A DNA stretch of 64,000 bases from Bacteroidota bacterium (GTDB taxonomy: Bacteria > Bacteroidota > Bacteroidia > Cytophagales > Cytophagaceae), in contig JAEWAY010000013.1 in the NCBI GenBank assembly GCA_023391415.1, positions 1 through 64,000 of the forward strand. Direction: 5' to 3'. The translations under genes were made by a program, and so were the position numbers. Position 1 is the first letter of the stretch. Every line of letters begins with the position of its first letter. Below the pieces are notes generated by a model that was given only the letters and a program-made list of their open reading frames with translations, was not told where the DNA came from and made no database searches. Of the stretch, positions 45,075-53,626 are shown piece after piece.

Positions 45075-45721
45075 AGCTGATTGTCGTTTCGGATCCCCAG
45101 TTTATACCGGGTGAGCGCGAAGTCGTTCACGCCCTGTTTGAGGCTGGATTGGATACGTTTCATTTGCGAAAGCCGGACGCGGACGAGCGACAAGTTCTTG
45201 AATTTTTGAAAATGATAAAACCCGCGTTTATGAAGCGGATAGTGTTGCATCAGCACTATCCGCTCATAAACCGGTATAATCTGAAAGGAATTCATTTGAA
45301 GGAAAGCCAGTATCGGCGGATGCCGGCGCGGGAATTGGAAGAAATGGTCTCCGCCCTGAAAAAAAAAGGATTGCGATGGTCCTGCGCGGCGCACGATCCG
45401 GAAATGATTTCGACGATCATCGATAATCCGGCATATGTCTTTCTTAGCCCCGTGTTTCCAAGTATCAGCAAGCCTGGATACATGAGCGGGCGCGATTTGA
45501 CGCGGTTGCCCGGAGGAGATTGTCCGGTCATAGCGCTGGGAGGTGTTGATAAGGCGACGATATCCGCGCTTTCAGATAAGGGTTTCGCGGGTGTCGCCTT
45601 GCTGGGCGCGATCTGGGAGACTTTCAAAAAAAATGATAATTGTGAAGAAACAGTTCAAGTCTTTAAACAAATCCGGGAATTAGGTAACTCACTCATATGG
45701 AAGAAAGACCTTGTGTATTGA
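45071..45721 (+). CDS. ThiE/TenI-family protein, first paralogue
   Basis: A 216-residue TIM barrel of the thiamine phosphate synthase family, starting at GTG overlapping thiC by 4 bp. Family parts are FHLRKPDADERQVLEFL, KGIHLKESQYRRMPA, VFLSPVFPSISKPGY and VIALGGVDKATI. It lacks the HLGQxD-type motif seen in the second paralogue (here HLKESQ). It may therefore be a TenI-type thiazole tautomerase rather than the coupling enzyme. Its 3' end overlaps thiD by 25 bp. Confidence 0.8.
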   Translation: MKLIVVSDPQFIPGEREVVHALFEAGLDTFHLRKPDADERQVLEFLKMIKPAFMKRIVLHQHYPLINRYNLKGIHLKESQYRRMPARELEEMVSALKKKGLRWSCAAHDPEMISTIIDNPAYVFLSPVFPSISKPGYMSGRDLTRLPGGDCPVIALGGVDKATISALSDKGFAGVALLGAIWETFKKNDNCEETVQVFKQIRELGNSLIWKKDLVY

Positions 45722-46443
45722 CCGTGGCCGGTTTTGATCCGAGCGCCGGAGCTGGTATTCTGGCTGATATAAAGACATTTGAGATTAATAAAGTATATGG
45801 ACAGGCGGTATCCACTTCTCTGACTTATCAAAATGAAAAGGAGTTTATCGCTGTAGACTGGGTCAATGGTCAGGATATTCTCCGGCAGATTGATGTTTTG
45901 TCGAGAGTCCGGACATTTGAATGGGTAAAAATCGGCCTTGTTCAGAGCCTGGACGCGTTGGAGATTATCTTGAAACACCTGACTGAGCTCCGGCCGGATT
46001 GCAAAATTATTTGGGATCCGATTCTGAAAGCCTCCGCCGGTTTTACTTTTCATGAACAAACCGATTATGAACAGCTGGCCCGGATTTTATGTCGGGTGTA
46101 TCTGATCACGCCTAATCTGAACGAGATTCGGGTTCTAATGCCTGACAGAGATGATCTGGCCGCCGCCAGAGAATTGTCGCGCTATTGCAACGTAATGCTC
46201 AAAGGAGGGCATGGAATGGAAAAAGCGACGGATCTGCTGATCGAGATCAGCGGTCGGGAAAGCTATTTCAAGGGTGAAAAATTGCCCTATGAAAAGCATG
46301 GTACGGGTTGTATTTTCTCCGCCGCCATATTGACCAATCTGGCCAAGGGATACGAATTGGGCGACGCGTGCAGGGAAGCCAAGGAGTATGTGACCGATTA
46401 TATTCGTAGTCATGAGAGTTTATTGGGATTTCATTATGTCTGA
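45697..46443 (+). CDS. thiD: Hydroxymethylpyrimidine/phosphomethylpyrimidine kinase
   Basis: Phosphorylates HMP and HMP-P to the diphosphate used by ThiE. The 248 residues show LTVAGFDPSAGAGILADIKTF, VKIGLVQS, IIWDPILKASAG, the anion hole KHGTGCIFSAAILTNLAKG and a C-terminal helix. Overlaps its neighbours on both sides, so it is tightly coupled in the operon. Confidence 0.95.
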   Translation: MEERPCVLTVAGFDPSAGAGILADIKTFEINKVYGQAVSTSLTYQNEKEFIAVDWVNGQDILRQIDVLSRVRTFEWVKIGLVQSLDALEIILKHLTELRPDCKIIWDPILKASAGFTFHEQTDYEQLARILCRVYLITPNLNEIRVLMPDRDDLAAARELSRYCNVMLKGGHGMEKATDLLIEISGRESYFKGEKLPYEKHGTGCIFSAAILTNLAKGYELGDACREAKEYVTDYIRSHESLLGFHYV

Positions 46444-47098
46444 AATAGCGGGGATACATTATATAAGTCAGGAGGATATATCCGGCAAGACGGATTTGGA
46501 GCTGATCGAGGCGGCCTGTAAGGGTGGAGCGCGTTGGGTTCAGTTACGTGTCAAGGATAAATCCGCGGCTGAAGTAGTGAGCGGGGCGATCAAGGCCAAA
46601 TCCTTATGTGATCGCTATGGAGCGCGACTGGTGATTAATGATTTTCCGGAAGTGGCGGCCGAGGTTGGCGCCTATGGCCTGCATCTGGGAAAAAATGACA
46701 TGGACCCGGCCGAAGCCCGGAAGATCGTAGGCGACAAGATGCTTATTGGCGGCACGGCCAATACCCTGGAAGATGTGGAACGCCTGGCGACCCGACCGAT
46801 TGATTATATTGGTTATGGCCCTTATCGGTTTACGACTACCAAAAAGAATCTGAGCCCCATAGTAGGACTCGAAGGCTATCGCCGGCTGGTGGCTTTTTGC
46901 CGGGAAAAGGATATTCGGATTCCCTTAGTCGCGATTGGCGGTATTTTGCCGGAAGATCTGGCGGATTTGCTGGCTACAGGCATACATGGCGTAGCTATTT
47001 CCTCAGTGGTCAACAAGGCGGCGGAGCCCGCGAAGGCGATGGCTGATTTTATAGAACATTTTCAAATGATTCAAGACAGTTTGTCAAAGGAGATATAA
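46436..47098 (+). CDS. thiE: Thiamine phosphate synthase
   Basis: Couples HMP-PP and the thiazole phosphate to thiamine phosphate. I start at MSEIAGIHYIS (46436); the further upstream ATG at 46412 lies inside thiD and adds non-family residues. The 220 residues contain ARWVQLRVKDKSA, ARLVINDFPEVA, YGLHLGKNDMDPAEAR (substrate and Mg site), YIGYGPYRFTTTKKN and VAIGGILPEDL. It is the canonical member of the two paralogues. It ends directly before thiG. Confidence 0.95.
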   Translation: MSEIAGIHYISQEDISGKTDLELIEAACKGGARWVQLRVKDKSAAEVVSGAIKAKSLCDRYGARLVINDFPEVAAEVGAYGLHLGKNDMDPAEARKIVGDKMLIGGTANTLEDVERLATRPIDYIGYGPYRFTTTKKNLSPIVGLEGYRRLVAFCREKDIRIPLVAIGGILPEDLADLLATGIHGVAISSVVNKAAEPAKAMADFIEHFQMIQDSLSKEI

Positions 47099-47869
47099 AT
47101 GAAACCTTTAAAAATCGGAGATAAAGTTTTTAAGTCCAGATTATTTACCGGAACCGGAAAATTCAGCTCCTCCGAACTGATGGAAGAAGCTTTGCTCGCT
47201 TCGGGAAGCGAATTGGTGACCGTAGCGATGAAACGTGTGGATATGGAGGACAAGGACGATGATATATTGAAGCATTTGTCTCACGACCAGTTTATCTTGT
47301 TGCCCAATACATCCGGTGTACGGACGGCCAGAGAAGCGGTTTTCGCGGCTCAGCTCGCGCGCGAGGCTTTGGAGACAAATTGGCTGAAACTGGAAATTCA
47401 TCCCGATCCGAAATACCTGTTGCCGGACCCGATCGAAACGGTCAGGGCGGCGGAAGAATTGGTAAAGCTTGGCTTTATCGTGTTGCCATATGTAAACGCT
47501 GATCCGGTATTGTGTAAGCGTCTGGAAGAAATTGGTACGGCCGCGGTCATGCCTTTGGGTTCCCCCATTGGCAGCAACAATGGTTTACAGACGAAAGCCA
47601 TGTTGGAAATTATCATCGATCAGGCCAATGTGCCGGTGGTCGTCGACGCGGGTATCGGAGCGCCTTCGCACGCGGCTGAGGCTATGGAGCTGGGAGCCGA
47701 CGCGGTGCTGGTCAATACCGCTATCGCGGTGTCCGCTGATCCGGTCATGATGGGCAGGGCCTTTAAAATGGCTGTAGAAGCCGGACGGATGGCTTTTGAG
47801 GCCAAGCTGGCCAAAGGAAGCAAACACGCGGTAGCCAGCAGTCCTTTGACGGCTTTTCTTGATCTGTAA
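47099..47869 (+). CDS. thiG: Thiazole synthase
   Basis: Forms the thiazole phosphate from deoxyxylulose 5-phosphate, dehydroglycine and the ThiS thiocarboxylate. The 256-residue TIM barrel has FTGTGKFSS, NWLKLEIHPDPKYLLPD (active-site Lys), GSPIGSNNGL and VVDAGIGAPSHAAEAMELG. The starting sugar comes from dxs. The ATG follows the thiE stop immediately. Confidence 0.97.
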   Translation: MKPLKIGDKVFKSRLFTGTGKFSSSELMEEALLASGSELVTVAMKRVDMEDKDDDILKHLSHDQFILLPNTSGVRTAREAVFAAQLAREALETNWLKLEIHPDPKYLLPDPIETVRAAEELVKLGFIVLPYVNADPVLCKRLEEIGTAAVMPLGSPIGSNNGLQTKAMLEIIIDQANVPVVVDAGIGAPSHAAEAMELGADAVLVNTAIAVSADPVMMGRAFKMAVEAGRMAFEAKLAKGSKHAVASSPLTAFLDL

Positions 47870-47891
47870 CGATAAAAAATCAGCGGGAACT

Positions 47892-49001
47892 ATGGCCTTT
47901 ATTGATCAAATAGCGAATATGGACTGGGATCAGGTTCAGTCTTCCATATATGCCAAAACTGAAACGGACGTGCTCAAGGCGCTCAACGCCACCAAGCGGG
48001 ACCTGGAGGATTTCAAAGCTCTGATATCGCCGGCGGCGGCGCCCTTTCTGGAGAGGATGGCGGTACTTAGTCATCAGCTCACGCAAAAGCGTTTTGGAAA
48101 GACTTTGCAAATGTACATTCCCATGTATCTGAGCAATGAATGCCAGAACATATGTACTTATTGCGGCTTTAGCGTCGACAATAAACTTCGTCGGGTCACT
48201 CTGACGGAACAGCAGATCCTGGACGAGATAAAAGTGATTAAGTCGTATGGATACGATCATATCTTGCTAGTCACAGGAGAGGCCAATAAGACGGTAGGCA
48301 TGGATTATTTTCGGAAAGTCATTCCGTTGATCCGTCCTCATTTCTCACATATCAGTATGGAAGTGCAGCCACTGGACCAGGATGAATACGAGGAATTGAT
48401 CGCCTTGGGTGTCAATACCGTATTGGTGTATCAGGAAACTTATCATGAGGAGAACTATAAGTTTCATCATCCCAGAGGTAAAAAGAGCCACTATGGCTAT
48501 CGGATTGAAACTCCGGACAGGCTTGGCGAGGCGGGTATCTACAAGATGGGGCTTGGCGTATTGCTCGGTCTGGAAGATTGGCGTACCGATTCCTTTTACT
48601 GCGCCATGCATCTGCACTATCTGGAGCGCGCGTATTGGAAAACCAAATACTCCATATCCTTTCCCCGGCTCAGGCCTTATACAGGCAACCTGGAGCCCAA
48701 AGTCGACATGTCGGACCGGGAACTGGTTCAGTTGATTTGCGCCTACCGAATCTTCAACGAAGAAGTGGAACTGAGTATTTCTACCCGCGAAAGCGAGGTT
48801 TTCCGGGACAATATTATTCGTCTGGGCATTACCTCTATCAGCGCGGGATCCAAGACTGATCCGGGGGGATACGCGTCCGGGATGGAGGCTTTGGAGCAGT
48901 TCGAGATCAGCGACGAACGGAGCCCCGCCGAAATAGCGGAGATGATCCGGCGACAGGGCTACGAAGCGGTATGGAAAGATTGGGACGAAGTATATAGCTG
49001 A
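47892..49001 (+). CDS. thiH: 2-iminoacetate synthase ThiH
   Basis: A radical SAM enzyme that cleaves tyrosine to give dehydroglycine for ThiG. I start at MAFIDQIANMD (47892), because the longer frame begins at a TTG inside thiG. The cluster motif is Cys84-x3-Cys88-x2-Cys91 in CQNICTYCGF, followed by GEANK and FPRLRPYTG. The 369 residues are normal length. The operon thus uses tyrosine, not glycine oxidase ThiO. Confidence 0.95.
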   Translation: MAFIDQIANMDWDQVQSSIYAKTETDVLKALNATKRDLEDFKALISPAAAPFLERMAVLSHQLTQKRFGKTLQMYIPMYLSNECQNICTYCGFSVDNKLRRVTLTEQQILDEIKVIKSYGYDHILLVTGEANKTVGMDYFRKVIPLIRPHFSHISMEVQPLDQDEYEELIALGVNTVLVYQETYHEENYKFHHPRGKKSHYGYRIETPDRLGEAGIYKMGLGVLLGLEDWRTDSFYCAMHLHYLERAYWKTKYSISFPRLRPYTGNLEPKVDMSDRELVQLICAYRIFNEEVELSISTRESEVFRDNIIRLGITSISAGSKTDPGGYASGMEALEQFEISDERSPAEIAEMIRRQGYEAVWKDWDEVYS

Positions 49002-49124
49002 AGATAGCTCGAAATCAGGGCTTTGAAGTCGGATGGCCGGAAGTTCGAACAGAGAGAATCATCGAAATCTTGGTGGTGGAAGTTCCCGGAGCCATCTATT
49101 CTTTTGGAACCATACTTTAAGAAC

Positions 49125-50249
49125 ATGCTGACGACTGAAGAACTTAAACGATACAACCGCCATATCATCCTTTCGGAGATAGGAAAAGAAGGGCAGGAAA
49201 AACTAAAAAACGCCAAAGTGCTGGTCGTGGGAGCCGGAGGGCTGGGCTGTCCTGTCTTATCGTATCTGACGGCCGCTGGAGTAGGCACTCTTGGCATTGT
49301 CGATTTTGACCGTATTGACGAAAGCAACCTGCAACGGCAAGTCCTGTATACCTCCGATGACGTCGGAAAATATAAGGCGGCGACCGCCGCGGAGAAGCTT
49401 ACCCGCCAAAATCCTTTTACGCGTTTTAATGTACATCTGGAAAGACTAAGTCCTGATAACATACTGGACATATTCGTCCATTATGATATCGTCGTCGATG
49501 GTACCGACAACTTTCCGACCCGCTATCTGGTCAACGACGCTTGCGTCATGCTGGGCAAGGCGTTGGTCTTTGGCTCCATCTTCCGTTTTGAAGGGCAGGT
49601 CAGCGTATTCAACTATATGATTGAAGGAAGGCGAGGACCTACCTACCGTTGTCTTTTTCCTGAGCCTCCCGCTCCCGGCGAGGTTCCTAATTGTTCCCAG
49701 ATCGGAGTATTGGGCGTGCTGCCTGGTGTGATCGGGACTTTGCAGGCCAATGAAACCCTCAAGATCATTCTGGGTGTAGGGGAAGTATTAAGCGGAAAAA
49801 TGCTTATCGCTGATTTGCTTGGCGCGAACTTTCATGTAATCAGCTTTCAAGCGAACGAGGAAAATTTTCACATCAAGGGCTTCATGGATTATGAGGCGTT
49901 TTGCGATTTCCCAAAAGAGGAAAAGGAAGTTGGCGGTAGTCTTTCGCCCGAAGAACTCAAAGTCTTGCTGGATGAGGGACAGGATATCGTTCTGCTGGAT
50001 GTGCGGGAAGATTTCGAACGTGAAATATGCCGCCTCGATGGCTTGCATATTCCTATGAACAGGATTCCGGCATGTGTCGACGTCTTGCCCCGCGACAAGA
50101 AGCTGGTCGTTTATTGTCACTATGGCACGCGGAGCGCTTCGGTGATCAATTATCTGTCGTCTTCACATGGCTTTGTCAATTTGTACAATCTGGAGGGCGG
50201 CATCGACGCCTGGGCGGAAGAGGTGGAGCCAGAGATGGAAAGATATTAG
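49125..50249 (+). CDS. thiF: Adenylyltransferase ThiF/MoeB with C-terminal rhodanese domain
   Basis: Activates ThiS at its C-terminal Gly. The start MLTTEELKRYNRHIILSEIG (49125) is used; upstream in-frame sequence to 49023 lacks family features. The E1-like domain has VVGAGGLGCPVLSYL for ATP, ESNLQRQVLY and VVDGTDNFPTRYLVND. Only part of the usual zinc Cys set is seen (YRCLFPEPP, NCSQIG). A rhodanese domain ends the protein (about 285-374) with catalytic Cys in VYCHYGTRS, so sulfur transfer may occur within one protein. Last gene of the operon. Confidence 0.92.
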   Translation: MLTTEELKRYNRHIILSEIGKEGQEKLKNAKVLVVGAGGLGCPVLSYLTAAGVGTLGIVDFDRIDESNLQRQVLYTSDDVGKYKAATAAEKLTRQNPFTRFNVHLERLSPDNILDIFVHYDIVVDGTDNFPTRYLVNDACVMLGKALVFGSIFRFEGQVSVFNYMIEGRRGPTYRCLFPEPPAPGEVPNCSQIGVLGVLPGVIGTLQANETLKIILGVGEVLSGKMLIADLLGANFHVISFQANEENFHIKGFMDYEAFCDFPKEEKEVGGSLSPEELKVLLDEGQDIVLLDVREDFEREICRLDGLHIPMNRIPACVDVLPRDKKLVVYCHYGTRSASVINYLSSSHGFVNLYNLEGGIDAWAEEVEPEMERY

Positions 50250-50271
50250 GAATGGTTGTTAATTAGTGGAA

Positions 50272-50973
50272 TTACATTTTCCTCTCTCCTCCCGCGTAAA
50301 ACCGGTTAAAATCGTTCAGAATTGTCTCCAGAAATTTTTTCGAATTCATCTCCGCTTGTATTCCGAGGTGGCTTTTTACTTTTTGGGCGAGGGCTTTGAT
50401 CAGGTTGGGCTTGCCGGTTGTCAGTACTTCACGGATCAGGGCGATTTCTTTGTCGCCGAGTTGATAGGCTTCGGGAAACTGGACGGGTAGGTCCTCGTTT
50501 ACAGAGGTATCATGCAGGGCGACCGGAGCTTTGAGTTTGACCACGGTGGTGCCGGCGGCCATGTCGCCCAGGCGCTGTCTTTTTTCGCTAACGGCCACGG
50601 AAATCAGGGCTACAGCGCCCATAGCCAGCGTTATGTCGATCAGCCGGAATAGCCAGCGGATCAGATATTGTCCGATGGTCGCTTCCTTTTCGGTCAGGCT
50701 TACGACTTTGATTTCGCGCAAGCGCATGCCCGGAGTCTGCCCCTGGAGGAGTATCTCGCATAGCGGGTTGTAGAGCAATATGGGCGCCGTGGCCAGAACG
50801 ATGAGCGTCGTATCCGGTCGTTTATCAAGGCTGATAAATAGGGTAAAAACTGATAGATAATATAAAAATTTAAATCCCGCGTCGATCAGATTGGCGATGA
50901 CGCGTTCGCCGATACCAGCCAGTTGGTATTGGATATGAACATTGTAGGAAGTAAGTATTTTTAGATCGGCCAT
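50272..50973 (-). CDS. RDD family membrane protein
   Basis: A 233-residue membrane protein. The RDD part (about 15-145) begins with QLAGIGERVIANLIDAGFKF, contains the family Arg and Asp residues in RLREIKVV and has two to three transmembrane helices. A cytosolic tail of about 80 residues follows. It is divergent from the SpoIIM gene with only 42 bp between start codons, and such pairing is typical of this cluster. Convergent with thiF. Confidence 0.85.
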   Translation of the reverse strand: MADLKILTSYNVHIQYQLAGIGERVIANLIDAGFKFLYYLSVFTLFISLDKRPDTTLIVLATAPILLYNPLCEILLQGQTPGMRLREIKVVSLTEKEATIGQYLIRWLFRLIDITLAMGAVALISVAVSEKRQRLGDMAAGTTVVKLKAPVALHDTSVNEDLPVQFPEAYQLGDKEIALIREVLTTGKPNLIKALAQKVKSHLGIQAEMNSKKFLETILNDFNRFYAGGERKM

Positions 50974-51015
50974 TAATTATTTTTTTCTAATTTAGGAAAA
51001 AAATGAGCGACACGC

Positions 51016-51981
51016 ATGAGAGAAGCGGCTTTTTTGAAAGCGAACGCTAAGAAATGGGAGAATTATGAACAGCGCATGCGCGCGGGAGAGGTTGATCCGG
51101 ACGTGATCGCGACCATGTACGTGGAACTGACGGACGATCTGGCCTACGCGAGGAGCTATTATCCGGAAAGTGACACAGTCGCGTACCTTAATCAATTGGT
51201 GGCGGGTATGCATCAGCGGGTATATAAGAACCGCAAGGAGAGCGGAAATCGGTTTGTAACCTTCTGGACAATCGAGTTGCCGGAAACCTTGGCGGCCAAC
51301 CTGCGTTTTTTAGCCTACGCGTTCGCGGTGTTTACCATTTCGGTAATGATCGGCGCTTTGTCGGCCCGGTATGACGATGAGTACGTTCGTCTCATCCTGG
51401 GTGATGGGTACGTCAATATGACGCTGGACAATATCGAACGAGGAGATCCCATGGCTGTTTATAAGGGTTCGAGTCAGACCGAAATGTTTCTCGTGATTAC
51501 GCTCAATAATATCAAGGTCTCATTCATGACGTTTGTAGCGGGCGTACTTAGCTCGTTGGGTACGGGTTTTATTCTGTTTCAAAATGGGGTGATGCTAGGC
51601 GCTTTTCAGTATTTTTTTTACGAAAAAGATCTGCTGGCGACTTCTGTCCTGACTATCTGGATTCACGGCACGTTAGAGATTTCGGCGATTATTATCGCCG
51701 GAGCGGCGGGTATGCTTATGGGCAACGGACTGCTTTTTCCCGGGACTTATTCGCGTATGGTTTCGTTTCGTAAAGCCGCCAGAACCAGTATAAAGATCAT
51801 TATGGGACTCGTTCCCGTATTTATCATGGCGGGATTTCTGGAAGGCTTCGCGACGCGGCATACCGAATGGCCGGTTTTTGTCAAACTATTGATTATTGGT
51901 TTTTCCGCTTTGTCAGTACTTTTATATTTTGTCGTTTATCCTATTTATTTAAAAAAGAAACATGCGATCCCAAAAAATTAA
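51016..51981 (+). CDS. SpoIIM-family membrane protein
   Basis: A 321-residue integral membrane protein of the stage II sporulation M family, which is widespread in non-sporulating bacteria. An N-terminal soluble helical region (MREAAFLKANAKKWENYEQ) is followed by about five helices. NNIKVSFMTFVAGVLSSLGTGF and WIHGTLEISAIIIAGAAGML are the family core. It overlaps the next gene by 20 bp. Role unknown. Confidence 0.88.
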   Translation: MREAAFLKANAKKWENYEQRMRAGEVDPDVIATMYVELTDDLAYARSYYPESDTVAYLNQLVAGMHQRVYKNRKESGNRFVTFWTIELPETLAANLRFLAYAFAVFTISVMIGALSARYDDEYVRLILGDGYVNMTLDNIERGDPMAVYKGSSQTEMFLVITLNNIKVSFMTFVAGVLSSLGTGFILFQNGVMLGAFQYFFYEKDLLATSVLTIWIHGTLEISAIIIAGAAGMLMGNGLLFPGTYSRMVSFRKAARTSIKIIMGLVPVFIMAGFLEGFATRHTEWPVFVKLLIIGFSALSVLLYFVVYPIYLKKKHAIPKN

Positions 51982-52948
51982 TTTTTATCAGGTCCGGAAT
52001 GTAGGGGAAGTGATTAGCGCTACCGCCGACTTTATAAGGGACAATTTCAAATCCTTTTTCCTCAGTATTCTCTATACGACAGGCCCTTTTCTGTTGCTTA
52101 TAGCTTTGGTAGCGGGGCTTATGCCTTATATTGCCGGTATCTTAGGTATTGGCTTCGGGTTTTCCTTTGCCATGTTTCAGATCGGAATGTTCGTTCCTCT
52201 ACTTTTATTAGCCGCGGTTTTTCTGACCGGAGTGTATCAGTATATTGTGCTTTATATTCAGAAAAATCATGAGGAGGCGATTTCTGTTCCGGAGTTGTGG
52301 AGGGCTATCCGGAAAAATTATATGAACACTGTGAAGACCCTGATAGGTCTTTTTCTGCTGGCGATTTTAGTTTATTTCCTTGTCGCTTTGTTAATTATTC
52401 TGGTGGTGGCCATAGGAGCGGGAATGGGAGCTTTGTTGTCGACTTTTTTGCCATCTTTCATAGTGGGTGTGGTAGCCATTCTCGCGATGCTGTGTCTGGG
52501 TGCGGCGATTTTTTATTATGCTTCGCCAATCGCGTTTCTTTTCAATGTCCGGATGATGGAAAAGCTCCGCTTTGGCCAGAGTGTCAGTCGCTGCTATCAA
52601 TTGGCGGAAGGCTATCGTTGGAAAGTAGTATTGGTTCTTTTTATCGTTATTATTGTTCAGTTTGTTTTGACCGCGGTATCGATCGTCCCTCTCTTCCTGA
52701 CAGGCGCGGTGGATTTGCTTGGAGGGCGATATGTGTTTGATGGAGCCAATAGTGTTTTGTACTACGCGTATATGGCGCTGATGGCTTTACTGTCTTATAT
52801 GATGTACACGATCAATATTGTCGCTATCAGCTTTCTGTACGGAAGTATCCGGGAAGCGAAGGAGTCGCTGAGCTTGCAAGGCAAGATTGAAAATTTCGGA
52901 GTTCGGCCTGAAGCGGAAGATATGGATAGGGAAGAGGATATCTATTAA
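51962..52948 (+). CDS. Multi-pass membrane protein in the MoxR cluster
   Basis: I do not recognise a named domain. The 328-residue protein has six or seven hydrophobic segments (about 30-50, 55-75, 75-95, 125-150, 155-185, 220-245, 270-295), an N-terminal amphipathic start and a hydrophilic acidic tail (AEDMDREEDIY). Pairs of helices flank a central loop with SVSRCYQLAEGYRWK, as in integral membrane proteins of the GlpG-unrelated DUF975-like type. The overlap with the SpoIIM gene argues for joint function. Confidence 0.7.
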   Translation: MRSQKINFYQVRNVGEVISATADFIRDNFKSFFLSILYTTGPFLLLIALVAGLMPYIAGILGIGFGFSFAMFQIGMFVPLLLLAAVFLTGVYQYIVLYIQKNHEEAISVPELWRAIRKNYMNTVKTLIGLFLLAILVYFLVALLIILVVAIGAGMGALLSTFLPSFIVGVVAILAMLCLGAAIFYYASPIAFLFNVRMMEKLRFGQSVSRCYQLAEGYRWKVVLVLFIVIIVQFVLTAVSIVPLFLTGAVDLLGGRYVFDGANSVLYYAYMALMALLSYMMYTINIVAISFLYGSIREAKESLSLQGKIENFGVRPEAEDMDREEDIY

Positions 52949-52987
52949 TGCCTGTTGTAAAAAACGTATATCGGAAAAAATTAAGCT

Positions 52988-53626
52988 TTGTTGGATAGCG
53001 CGGGAGTCTATATTCGTCATTTTGATCCGGAGAGAATCGAGCGTTTTCGTTCAGATAGGCGCTACGACTATTCGGTCGGTGAAGCGCCCTCTTCCGGTTG
53101 GTGGGATTGGCTGGCGGAATTTTTGCGAAAACTGTTTGACAATGGACCCGGAAGAATTCCATCCGACGCGTGGGAAATACTGTTGATGATGGTCGCGGTG
53201 GTCTTTGTCATGTATCTGGCTTTTCGGATCGTAAAAGCGGATAAATCCTGGTTTTTGCGGAAACCAGGGAAAAAGCTCGTCATGCCTGGCAGTTATGAAT
53301 TGGCGGACAATATAAGCGAAACGGATTTTGAAGGCTTGCTTCATGAAGCTCTCAGAGAGGGGAACCATCGGCTGGCGGTACGCTTCCTATACTTGCGCCT
53401 GTTACAGTCGCTGGATATGAAAGGCTTGGTCAAATGGGAGAAGTTTAAAACCAACGCGGAATACTATCTGGAATTGAAGGATAAGAATCTAAAAAAGGAC
53501 TTTCGCGACGCGAGCCGGTGGTATGAATATATCTGGTATGGCGATTTTCAGATTGACGACCAGGCGTACGTGTCGGCTGAACGGGTATTCACGGCGCTTG
53601 ATCAGCGAATAGGAGGGCGAGGGTGA
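52988..53626 (+). CDS. DUF4129 domain protein
   Basis: A 212-residue protein with one transmembrane helix (about 65-85) and a C-terminal DUF4129 domain: NHRLAVRFLYLRLLQSLD, GLVKWEKFKTNAEYYLEL and ASRWYEYIWYGDF. The start is TTG (52988), because a stop lies at 52982. The N-terminal signal peptide common in relatives is missing; a frame starting with ATG at 52948 ends nearby and might be its lost front after a frameshift. Overlaps the next gene by 4 bp. Confidence 0.82.
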   Translation: MLDSAGVYIRHFDPERIERFRSDRRYDYSVGEAPSSGWWDWLAEFLRKLFDNGPGRIPSDAWEILLMMVAVVFVMYLAFRIVKADKSWFLRKPGKKLVMPGSYELADNISETDFEGLLHEALREGNHRLAVRFLYLRLLQSLDMKGLVKWEKFKTNAEYYLELKDKNLKKDFRDASRWYEYIWYGDFQIDDQAYVSAERVFTALDQRIGGRG

